The translations under genes and the position numbers were made by a program. The notes below the pieces were generated by a model that saw nothing but the letters and a program-made list of their open reading frames with translations, was not told where the DNA came from and did no database searches. A DNA stretch of 64,000 nucleotides from NCBI RefSeq assembly GCF_011077185.1, contig NC_048912.1, forward strand, positions 3,948,676 to 4,012,675, in the 5' to 3' direction. This DNA comes from Oxyura jamaicensis (Eukaryota; Chordata; Aves; Anseriformes; Anatidae). This document shows, one piece after another, positions 53,732-64,000 of the stretch (position 1 is the first letter of the stretch; each line of letters opens with the position of its first letter).

Positions 53732-56700
53732 CACTTTATTCAGCTACTGAGAATCCCAGATTTGCTGCTGCTTTAAGATATGCTATGCTACCAGAGAACT
53801 GTTTCTAAAACAAGTTTTGAATAACCTAGAGAGTCCAAAGGCCACCTCCAACCCCATAAAATTCAGAATTTCCTTTCCTTTAATACATCAGAAGAGACAC
53901 TTTTCTTATGTTTTATCACCCTGATACCTCGATGTGAACGAGGATTTGCCCCTACCCAGCCTAACCCATATATGTCCCAAAATAGAAAGCATGGGAAAGG
54001 CATGCCAGTAAGACAAGCTATTCCTCCTCAGAGTGTCCGATGACTGCAGCCTCCTTGGCTAAAGGCAAATGGGACAGAACGAGTTCCCTAATTAATGGAC
54101 AGACATGCGGTTAGCGTTCAAAAGTCTCGATTGCTCAAATATATTACCCCACCACACAGTGCAGCAGCATAATTTTGTCCTTTATGACAGGCTTAGAGAA
54201 GAGTACACATTTTTATAGGGCTCGTTGAAGTATGTGCTGATGCATATGTTTGTGAAAAAACATGGATTTATCTTGTCCTGTCCATATAGATTTTCTTCTA
54301 TTTGATGAATAAGTCATTAGGGATAACAATAGCCAAGTCCTATTGTTTACATTCACAACAAGGACTTTGAGGCTGATACTGCCTAATCTCTACGTACTAA
54401 CTCATAAGCTTTATTCATGATCTTTGGGACTTTTGCCTAACCTTGTTAACATGTGCAACACACTGATATACACTCATCTTGTATGTTCAATAATGAAATA
54501 GGCACAAAATCCAGAATTCCTTTATGCCCCACTTGAATCTTCATTGGAAGCGGCCACTAGTATTATTTACAGCAGCTGTCTGACCGTGACAATTTGTGCT
54601 TGCTGGAAAAGCATCCTACAGAATTCACCAGAAATTAGCAGATACACAGTGATCCCTGTGCTCAAAATTTTGTTTACATGCCTCCTCCCTGCTTACTGCT
54701 ATGGTTCCATCTTTCACACAGCTCAAGAGGGACTTAAAACACATCTGTTAAAAATCCAGTCACAGTGCTAATGCTACCAGAGGATGCAGAGGATATCAAA
54801 ACCCAGGGTAAGACAGAGTTTCATCTATTGAAATGTATGCTAAATTCAGGAGCTGGGAAAAACATTTCAGTGAACACTGTGTCAAACAGTTCAAAGAAAA
54901 AAAAAGCCATTTTTAATGACCTCTAACACAATATTGACAAAGGTGGTGATAATACATGAGAAATCGTTCAAAAATCTGAGTAGTTAGCTGCTTCTGCCCC
55001 TCATATGCCAATGCCTTCCTTGTCCGTTTAAGGCCAGACTTCTGCTTACTGCAGCAACATCAAAAACAAACATCAAACTAAAAGTCACTGGAGGATTTAA
55101 TCTCAGCAAGGGTGATCTTACGCTTGGCAAAAAGAGTAAAACACTGATATTGTTACTTTACTGTCTCTCTCAAAGCGAAAAAAAAAATAGAAAAATGTGT
55201 AAGTATTAGAAACCTATCCCTTCTTACCAGCTCTCTAAGCCAGATCAGCTTTCCATACCACACTGCTCTGCAAACTCCTGTAATGAATATGATAGGAAAT
55301 TCTTTGCATTACTCTTTTTCTGTGTATATAGAAGCAGGATCTTGGGGAAGCAATCTAAGTGGCCATCTCAGCATGAACTAGACTTTTTTTTATTCCTGTT
55401 AGGCCATCTGTTCAACAGAAGATCATGGAGGTCCATGTCTCAGCTCCTTGTGAAATTCTGGTGGAGGGGTATGGATGCTGACTGCATTCCTGACACAGCT
55501 ATTCAGCTAAATTAATTTTTTTTTAAAAAAAAGCTTGTTTTGAATAAAAAGCAGAACCAAAAAACGTAGCGATTGCACGAGCTCGGAAGTCACTACTGCG
55601 AGAAGGGGCTGAGCAGAATCTTACATGAATGATTTACCCTGTAACACAGAAACTTTTCTTATTTATGAATTATTCACAAAGCTAGCTTGACACCTATGAA
55701 TTTGTTTGGGGTTTGTAATAGTTCGGATCCTGTATGTGGCATTTTTCAGCTGATGGGTTATTCACTGTTCATTTCTACTCGTCACAACTTGTGCCTCTAA
55801 GCAACAAAGCACTGTTACTATTTCTGGATCAGATCACTGAGCCTTTTATGAGCAAGGAACAACTGCTTCCATAACAAATAGCAAATATACACTCTTTTTT
55901 TCTTCTTTAGGTTGGCAATAAAATTCTCAATATTTGAGAATTTGCCCAAATTTCTAGGCTTCCCACTACCCAAAAACCCCAAACACACTCACGTTGACTC
56001 GTTTCCCAATATTTCTCTTGCTTCTGTTTCACTTTTTATTTGGCCTTGGATCTAGAGAATAAGACGATCACCCTCCAGTATGCCAGGAATCATCACCCGG
56101 AGTCAGCAGGCTCTGACAGGAATGCCAGAGACAGCGTGAAAGCAGATTTTGAATGGACGGTAGCAGTTTGGGGAGCCGGCACAGTATTTGCAGACAACAA
56201 TTGCATTTCCAGCTCCTGAACCAATCTTTGCCTTTAGACGGAGAAACAAACACCAGCCCTGTGTTATCAACAGACCGAATCCGAAAAAATACACAACCAC
56301 TGATGCACAGGGAACAACGAACAGCAACCATATTCCTCCCAACATACTATGTAAACAACTTGCCTTCAAAATATTTTCATACAATTAATGCTATATTTGC
56401 TTTAAAATGCTTTGCATTGGAAGATATATCCTCAATAACCTTGGAAGTATTTATATTTTAAGGGATTTCTGGTCTGAAATACAAAGAGAAAATCTTTCAT
56501 TTAGTGCTCAATACCAAATTTATTTTAAGGACTACTTTAGCTGTAGGTCTCAAGCAAACTACTGAGCACACTGCTTGTCTCAAGTGCCCTTCTAACCTTT
56601 CATTCCCTTCTGATCCATTTGCACCAACATAGCCTACATCATCATTCAAAGCTGCACAAGACTGCTACGACCCTCCATATCCGTTTTTCCCCTCTAAGGC

Positions 56701-57854
56701 AACTTGTTCTTGCCGCTTACTGGAACATGAACAGAAAAGATATTTGCCCGGTACCATTGCAATGACACATAATAGCTTACAACTTCAGATAAATGCTACA
56801 CAAACACACTTGTAAGTCATCGGAGTAGTGTATCTACTTCTAACAGATCCAACAGGGACCATCACACGTAGTTGCGCCTCGATCTCCTTCGGGATTTTGG
56901 ACAACAGCATATCTACGCTGCGAGTGTCGCCACCATCACCATCTCACAACGACACGAAAAACATTTGTGTTGTCAGCTCACAAAAGAGCAACCAAGCGTG
57001 GAAACACTTAGAGTTTTCTGTAATAGCTATTAGAAAACAAGTGCCAGCATACATTGAAGATGCTGTTTTAAAACACATGGAACAGTTTCTCAATATATTG
57101 CTAAATTCTGACACACTTCTAAATAGCTGTTTAAAACTTAAGGGCTGTGACTTTCTGCCTCAACAGAAAGCACACCCAAAGAACTGTAAAAAGATTTAGC
57201 TATCAGAATCAAGTATGTCACTCATCCAAGGTGATTCCTTCCTGATATACCACAGGTCCTTTCTAAGCTTCAGGGGCAGATTAATAGAATGTGCTTGTCT
57301 ACATCTTTAAATCTTGCATTATATTGTGTCACTTTTTAGTTTTGTACATGTTTTAGAGAATTCAGCTTCAGCTATAAAGTCACAAACAATGCCTCTGGCA
57401 ACTTAAGTCCTATTTCTATAAAACAGAGGGATATCTGCCTCCTGTAACATTTTGTTCTTCTGCAACTTTATTTTTTACTCAGCTTTAATTTTGCTCTTTA
57501 ACAGCTCTGGATTGGATACCCAATAAAGTCAGACCAAGCAGCAGTAAGAAATGCCAACGGCAACATAGTTCAATTAAATCTCTGGAAGTCCAGTTCGAGT
57601 GAAGCAAGACATATTGTACTTGCATGTGATAAATTGCGACCCTCTAAAGAGTCCTAATTCCTGCTGCTGCTGTAAGAGGAATTTGTCTTTGGATGGCTTG
57701 CCTCAGTGTGCTGAATTCAATGACTGAGGTGGATTAAGAGCAACTGCACACAGTGTTTTCACCTTTTGTGCAAAACTGAACAAGTGAACATTGCGGTGAC
57801 CGGAGTGGACAGAAAAAGTCACAAATTAAATGAAAGCATTTTTACAGGGACGAA

Positions 57855-57856
57855 AT

Positions 57857-57890
<34 letters not shown>

Positions 57891-57906
57891 ATATATATAT
57901 ATATAT
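57855..57906. repeat. TA microsatellite with interspersed CA units
   Basis: This is about 52 bp of AT dinucleotides with two ACAT interruptions near the middle. Confidence 0.95.
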
Positions 57907-60900
57907 CTGTAGACCTCCCTATTGTTATCTTTTCTCCACAAGCTGATGCATCAGAAAGTTCACAGGAGACAACAAAGCCCCAGAGGGTGCAGTGCTTTTT
58001 TGTTTAAGGCATGAAAGAGGCCATGGGGCACACTAATTGAAGTATTAGTTTCTCAACTAGCTATGCAGAGCAAGCTGTAAGTAAAGAAGGATTGGTATCT
58101 TGAAAGTTACTCTTTTACCTCCACAGGTAGTTTCAATGCCATCCCAAGACTCTTGAGGATTATTTTTTGTTGTTCTGGGGGGTTCCCCATCTGCCTCTTT
58201 TTTCCCCCAGTTTTTGAGATACGGGCAAGTGTTCAAAACAATCTCTTTGCCAACTATGAAAAGGCATTCACCTATTTGCTGAGAGACGGGCATGGGAAGC
58301 ACAGCTGCGTGCTTAAGAGCATCACAGTAGATTCCAGCAATCCAGTTACAGTAGTCCAGCTGGGGAAGACTAGGGTCATACCACCCCACAGAAGGAGTCA
58401 GCACACTACAATTCAGAAGTGCTTACAAGGAAATTCAGTAAGTTCCCACGCAGTCCTGCTCATTCCATCTCTCATCTGTGGAAAATGCCTAGAGATATGT
58501 AGGTGTATACAGTCATAGCACACTCATGCATAATAGAGTAACTTCAATGACTGTAATCGACTGCAAGGAAAAGAGACAAATTCCACAAAATACCATTAAA
58601 TACCAAGCAGGTCGCTGACCTGTGTGCTCTTGATAAATAATTTGTGTTTGGACAGGGCTTTTCTAAGGACATGGAAGGCAGTGCTCCTTTCTCCTCTGTT
58701 TGTCTAAGATCTTTTCTGACCACAATCAAATTTAATCTGGTTTGTATTCTGGCTGTTAATTAAGAAGAACAATTACTTTTATATTGCAAGTCTTTATTTC
58801 TCTCGTTACCTCAAATATGCACAGTTATTAAAACTTTAAAAAAAAAGACAAAAGTACATTACAAGTAGGCAGATGACAAAATTAAATAAATATGGGATAT
58901 AGATTAAACACAAGCCAGTAATTTCTCCTGGGCATTTGAAGCAAATTATTTTATCCAAATATTTAAAACGGGTCTATTGATTCAACTCACTGTTCCGCTA
59001 ATTCCATATTTTTAATTTTTCCCATCTTATTTACTTTCTGCCTAGACTCCCTCATCACGCAGCTTGCTTTCAGCTCTCAGACTCTGTAGTGGAGCTCACT
59101 GATGATACATGCCATATGTTGATGTAGAAGTTATTCAAATCCTTCACGACATTTAGAGCGTGCTAAGATATTATGACCTACGAAAAGCGCCATGAATGAG
59201 AAGGCAGGATGCAGAATGAGAAGAATGACTGTTCTTTTCTTGGGAAAACAACTGCAGTTGACAGAGGCATGCCCTTCAAGAAGTAAATCCTCAAACGATG
59301 CAAACTGGCCAGGCTCCAAGAAAGCCAAGTGAGATACACTGAAAACAGCATGTGCGATTCTGGCCTGTTGGGTAAGAGGAAAATTTAAGAATGAGAGAGA
59401 AAAACTACAGCCAGGAAAAAAAAAAAATAAAAATCACGTAATCAGAAAAGCCAGCAGAGCTCCACTGCGCTTCAGTTTGGTTTAAGATACAATGCTGTAT
59501 TTGTTCTTTGCAAATATCACATGGTGCCTAAAAGCAGTAACAAATCTTCAACGCTTCCCAAGTACAGCTCCTTCCTTGCTAATGGGAATTAAAACCTCAT
59601 CCTAAGCAGTGGGCCTCAGATGGCAAAGAGGCACCACAAAGTTTGTGATAAGATTGTCCCAAGGCAGTAAACAACTGATTTTTTTTTGCAAAAAATTATT
59701 CTGAAGAACAAATCTTTCATCCTGGCTTTCACTAAAAGCCCACCGAAGGCAGCAAATCACTGCCAACAGTTTCTGAACAGCCGTCTCTAACTTCCCTAGC
59801 AGCACTTCTCCTGGAAGGGGACACGGACCACGGTAACCAGCTCTCCTAGGGACAAAGCTGCAAATTACTTTCAGAAAAAATACAGGATGCTCTCCTGGCG
59901 ATGAGATGAAAACACACTGAAGGATTAAAGAAGCACTCCCAAACTGAGGCACTTTACAAAAATAAAAATTCTGAGGAGAAAAATCTGCACAGTGAGCACA
60001 CACGTTCCTTTCGGAAGAGATACGCGCTGCATTGCCTGTATTGCACCGCTGAGAAGCAGAGACTTCCAGGCCAGGCTGAGGTGCACTTATTGCTGTACAA
60101 CTACTTTTTGTTAACCACCCAGCTCTAGATAACCACGCCAATCCCTCACATCTGTCAGTATGATTTAGAAAAAAGTTGCCTAAAAATTTAAATGTTCTTT
60201 CTACAGCAGGACACTTTTCCAACTAGATACAGCTAAAGGAAGAAATATTCACATTGGATGTCACATGGTGTTTTCTCTGAGCAAGGTCAATTTAAGCTGT
60301 GAAAGTCACCTGTGGGAAATGACACAATATTTGTCACTGGGGTCGCTGCAATGGAATGGATAAAATATTCACACACATGGGAAAGGAGGACAGACAGACA
60401 GAGGGTTATCCCAATGACTAACGTCCAAAGAAGAACAGGGTCATAGACGGCACCGTTTTTAGTTGTAGGTAAAATAGTAGTATCTTACTCAAATACTACC
60501 AGACAATTTTATAGTGTACTAATTGCATTCTTGACACAACCCACGTAAAGATGTCAGTAAGAGCCCATGAATTTGAAGAACACGTTTGAGAAAAATCATG
60601 GTTTTGTGAACAAAAATAATGCTTAAGTGTTTAGTTTTTGCCTCCAAGAATTAGTTTGGCAACATGGTTAGAAATATTCTTTTTTAATGTAAAAGTCAGA
60701 ATTTGTAACTCTGTCCTACCCACTTATATGTTAATTCTATGTTAATTTGTTAATTCTAATTTGACCAAGACAAATATTGCTTCAGCGCAAAGCAATGTTT
60801 TCAGTCTGAAAAACATCACCTGCACAAGCAAAGCATTGAAAAATTGGACCTGTAAGCAGCAAGTATCTAGACTAGTTAATGAGCAGAGTGTCTTCTAATC

Positions 60901-61578
60901 AAAGTGCCAAAAATTCACAAAATACCCCTATATGATTGTTCAATGAGAACACAAAAGCTGGCCTATTGTAATGCTTAGGATACACAGAATGTACCAAACC
61001 TTGCTTCGATGGTGGCTGCAGCCTAAACGGATGCCTAATTAAAGCAAATAATCAATTAAAAATATAGCTGAGAAAGACTAATAGTGCTGTGTATGATACA
61101 GGGCACACTACAGTAAGTAAATGCATACAAAGAAGAAACTTGGTTGGGGTTCTTTGCCTTCACATCTACCATAGGCTTTTCAGACAGCACAGTGTTACAC
61201 CGTAGTTCCTTAATAAAACAACAAACCCAAACGCGTTCTGTGGCTGCAGGAGGCTGAGTAAAAGAACAGGACTTCAGCAAATACTGGAGCACCATAGCAA
61301 GTGAGCCCATAATCACTAAAGAGCTGGGACTGACCAGTAGAATGGGTAGAAATTAAGTTTGGGCATTAAAGTTTCAGTTTTAAACTCAAATTAAAAAGGA
61401 GTATGCTTCTCTAGAAACTTTTATTCTACTGGAGAAGGAATCCATCTGGAAAAGATTCTCTACGCTTGTTCCAAAAGTCCAGTGCTTAGTATTGCAAAAA
61501 TTGAGCACAGTGCAAATAATCCTCAGTGTTTACTAACTTAAATTTGGGTTAAAATGCCTGTGTCTTCAGAAAAGAATC

Positions 61579-61584
<6 letters not shown>

Positions 61585-61620
<36 letters not shown>
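61585..61620 (+). repeat. A homopolymer, 36 bases
   Basis: An uninterrupted run of 36 A is preceded by GATTT and followed by GCATCAC. It is the longest homopolymer here. No retrocopied sequence or target duplication is recognisable beside it, so its origin is open. Confidence 0.95.
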
Positions 61621-61621
<1 letters not shown>

Positions 61622-62571
61622 CATCACACTTCTAAAACCACCATGTGACAGAGACTTTGGGGGGAGGGAAGGTCCAGCTTAACATCAAGGTCAAAAGGAT
61701 GCTCATTCTCAGTAAAACTGTGTGTCCTCTCTTGTTCCTCTCTTCAGCCTAGACCTTCGTTAACAATCCCAGCAGCCACATGAACCCTACTCCACCAGTT
61801 AGAAGAGACCAGCATTGGAAAACTGGTAAAGAAAGTCTGGTAAATCTTCACAGAGGAGTAAAGGGCTGGAGAAAGCCACTTTCCTCTTTCTCCCCACACT
61901 CTGAAAGTTAAAGCTTAGCTAATATTTTAAAACTGCTTGGAGCATTTACCCTACTCTTCTCCTTGAAAGTACATTTGATGTATTTTGCTTTGTTCTACGG
62001 AATCGTGATTAATGTGCACAGCCCCCTATCACTTCTACTTCACAATACCTCGTTCTTAAACGCATCACCAGCTCAGATGTTCCTGGAGCATCTGCCCATT
62101 TTATTCCCAGCAGAGCAGTTTTATAATTCAGTGTTATATTGAATCTGTTAAGCGCTGTTCCCCCTCTATTTTCTAAATGCTGTTAGACCGATATTCTTCT
62201 GTTTTCTCATTTAGATCCTCAGGACCCCAGACCATCCCAGTGTGACCCTTGCTGTATCCTTACCTTTTTTCTAACAGTCTGTGATGGGGTGAGCTCCACC
62301 CCAGAAGCCCTGAAGATACCATTAAAATTTTCACTATTTCTATTTATTTGTTCCAGAATTTGTTTGCTTTTTAGTATGCTTTTAATACTGCCAAGTAATG
62401 CATTAAAGGCAGCAGCTTTATCCCTTATAACCTTTTTTATTATTATTATTATGACTGACTTTGTGTGCATCTTTCTGTATAATGACTTATATTCTGTTGG
62501 TTTTCAGCTTTCAAAACTTTTGTTTCCTTTCACTTAGAATCCTACCCTCCTGGCTGGAACAACCTCCCATC

Positions 62572-62587
62572 TTTTTTTTTTTTTTTT
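62572..62587 (+). repeat. T homopolymer, 16 bases
   Basis: An uninterrupted T run follows CCTCCCATC in AT-rich unique sequence. Confidence 0.92.
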
Positions 62588-63813
62588 CCCTTTGATTATG
62601 AACATGATTTTTAAAAAGCCTTATGTTTGTATCTGCAGCATCCTGCTACAGACTTTTCCCCTGTCCCAGTGAAAGATCGCATAGGCCAGTTCTTGGAGTT
62701 CTCGTTTTGACAACTTCCTGTATAACAAAGCCCCAAAATACATACTTAAGCCTAGCTCACTTACTAACTTCAGCTCTTCAATGGATTTCTCCTCCACAAA
62801 TATTTCTAGTTAAATAGTTTCTCTAACGTACACAAACACCAACCTTCATTGCAGAGTGATGCAATTCCTCCCCCTCCTTCAGACTGTGGTCATTGCTCTT
62901 TTATCTCCAACGCTGCACAAGAACTAATCCACTTCTTGTGCTGCCTGCTCAGTCCAGCTAGATTCAAGAATGAATTCAGTGACTAATTTCCTCTTGCATT
63001 TAGTCCATCTGGACAGGAAGGACAGGATATGGAAGAAGAGTAGAATCTTTTCACAGCTTCCACTCTCCTGTTATAATTTTTCATCTGTCTTTGAACGTTT
63101 TAATCCTGTTACAAACTCATTGATTGTGATATAGGAAATCCGTCAGTGGGCTCTTACGATATGATTGGGAATTATGTAAGAAGTATGCACTCTCTTACGG
63201 TACACGTTAAAACAGTTTATGGCTACAAATAACAAAAAATAATTTTGTTTTAAACCACTACAAAATGAAAATAAAATTGTTCTGCATCTTCAGATTTACC
63301 ACAGGACCGTTACCTCCCGGCTGAAGGAGGGAGTGAGATCAAAGCTTCTGATGGCCTTTTTCAGAGCCCAGAGACTCCCTAACTCCCCAGCCCGTCTTCA
63401 GCCTGCATAACCAAGTCAACTAAGCTGCCCGGGAGTCTCCTGCCTTCTGACGTGAATTCTACGTCACAGCCCTAAATAATGCACGTGTGAAAACGAGCTC
63501 CAAAAGCAGAGAAGTCTGGTATATGGCAGGCACGACATTTAGAGAGAAATAACGTAGAGTGTCCAAATGCCAAAACAGGACCTGCGTTCTCCTGTTACGT
63601 ACTGGATGGTTGATGTTCCGCACAGATGAGAAACAAACCAGGTCCCTCCTGTACGCCGAATGTCACATTACACGAGTGCTGTCCCCAGAAGGATTCTATT
63701 GCCTTTCCAATGTACAAGAAACAGTACATGACTTTTGCAACCTGTTAAAAGCAAGCAAGTCTTTAAATACCAAACCAGCATGATCACAGGTGATAGGTGG
63801 TTTTCTTGTGGTC

Positions 63814-63892
63814 TTTTTTTTTTTTTTTTGTGGTGATGTGTTTGTTGTTTTTTTTAAAGAAAAGATCATGTCCAAAAAAAAAAAAAAAAAAA
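63814..63892. repeat. T16 and A19 runs 44 bp apart
   Basis: A run of 16 T at 63814-63829 and a run of 19 A at 63874-63892 flank T-rich sequence. The two runs can pair as a simple inverted repeat. Confidence 0.9.
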
Positions 63893-64000
63893 GAGTATTG
63901 CAAATGAGAGACTAATTCAGGATAATTACCATCTGGTTTAACATTTGAAAGCTGTGCCTTCTGCATTTGAGACTCATGTTATTTCCAGGGGAGACATCGC

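Larger units (their letters stand above)
32752..64000 (-). other. PTPRT: PTPRT intron upstream of the MAM body exon (partial, at least 31.2 kb)
   Basis: The exon expected before GSFMM, carrying the start of the MAM domain with its CSFDE-type cysteines, was searched for by eye and not found, so the intron very likely continues past the window end. It holds four CR1 copies (37.6, 40.0, 50-51.2 and 51.8 kb), a 10-N assembly gap, CA and TA microsatellites, GC-rich patches at about 36.0, 38.1 and 53.1 kb, and long A/T tracts. No coding exon or RNA gene is supported in it. Confidence 0.78.

Noticed and set aside
61585..61620. Poly-A run as the tail of a processed retrocopy
   Set aside because: No gene-like sequence upstream, no polyadenylation signal at the right distance and no target duplication recognised.

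Overview
The window is vertebrate nuclear DNA and almost certainly from a bird. It is intron-rich and AT-rich, has no dense gene packing, and its interspersed repeats are CR1 LINEs, including one with a recognisable reverse transcriptase and the avian CR1 3' end (tandem ATTCTGTG units). I did not try to name the species.

One protein-coding gene is supported. Four consecutive internal exons on the minus strand encode part of the extracellular region of a type IIB (R2B) receptor protein tyrosine phosphatase. The residues fit PTPRT (RPTP-rho) rather than PTPRM, PTPRK or PTPRU. In transcript order they are: 32751-32480 (body of the MAM domain), 26128-26047 (end of the MAM domain), 22601-22486 (first half of the Ig domain) and 20122-19948 (second half of the Ig domain). 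Every junction has AG/GT borders and the reading phases join without a break (1-0, 0-1, 1-0, 0-1). The exon for the signal peptide and start of the MAM domain, and the first fibronectin III exon, were not found. The window is therefore the interior of a very long gene: at least 31.2 kb of the upstream intron and 19.9 kb of the downstream intron lie here.

Layout: 1-19947, downstream intron with microsatellites, a small CR1 3' end (about 5.3 kb), a purine tract and two G-quadruplex motifs on opposite strands (about 10.77 and 11.11 kb). 19948-32751, the exon cluster, with a CpG-rich patch near 23.9-24.0 kb and a CR1 at 27.2-27.8 kb. 32752-64000, upstream intron with an old CR1 (37.6-38.0 kb), a CR1 interrupted by a 10-N assembly gap (40.04-40.39 kb), a 1.3-kb CR1 carrying a broken reverse transcriptase (49.95-51.25 kb), a CR1 in opposite orientation just beyond it (51.80-52.05 kb), three GC/CpG-rich patches and many A/T tracts.

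I found no complete gene, RNA gene, CRISPR array or new system. The points most worth checking are the G-quadruplex pair, the under-sized assembly gap, the symmetric-exon arithmetic of the MAM and Ig modules, and the intronic CpG-rich patches. All other long open frames look like chance or repeat-derived.
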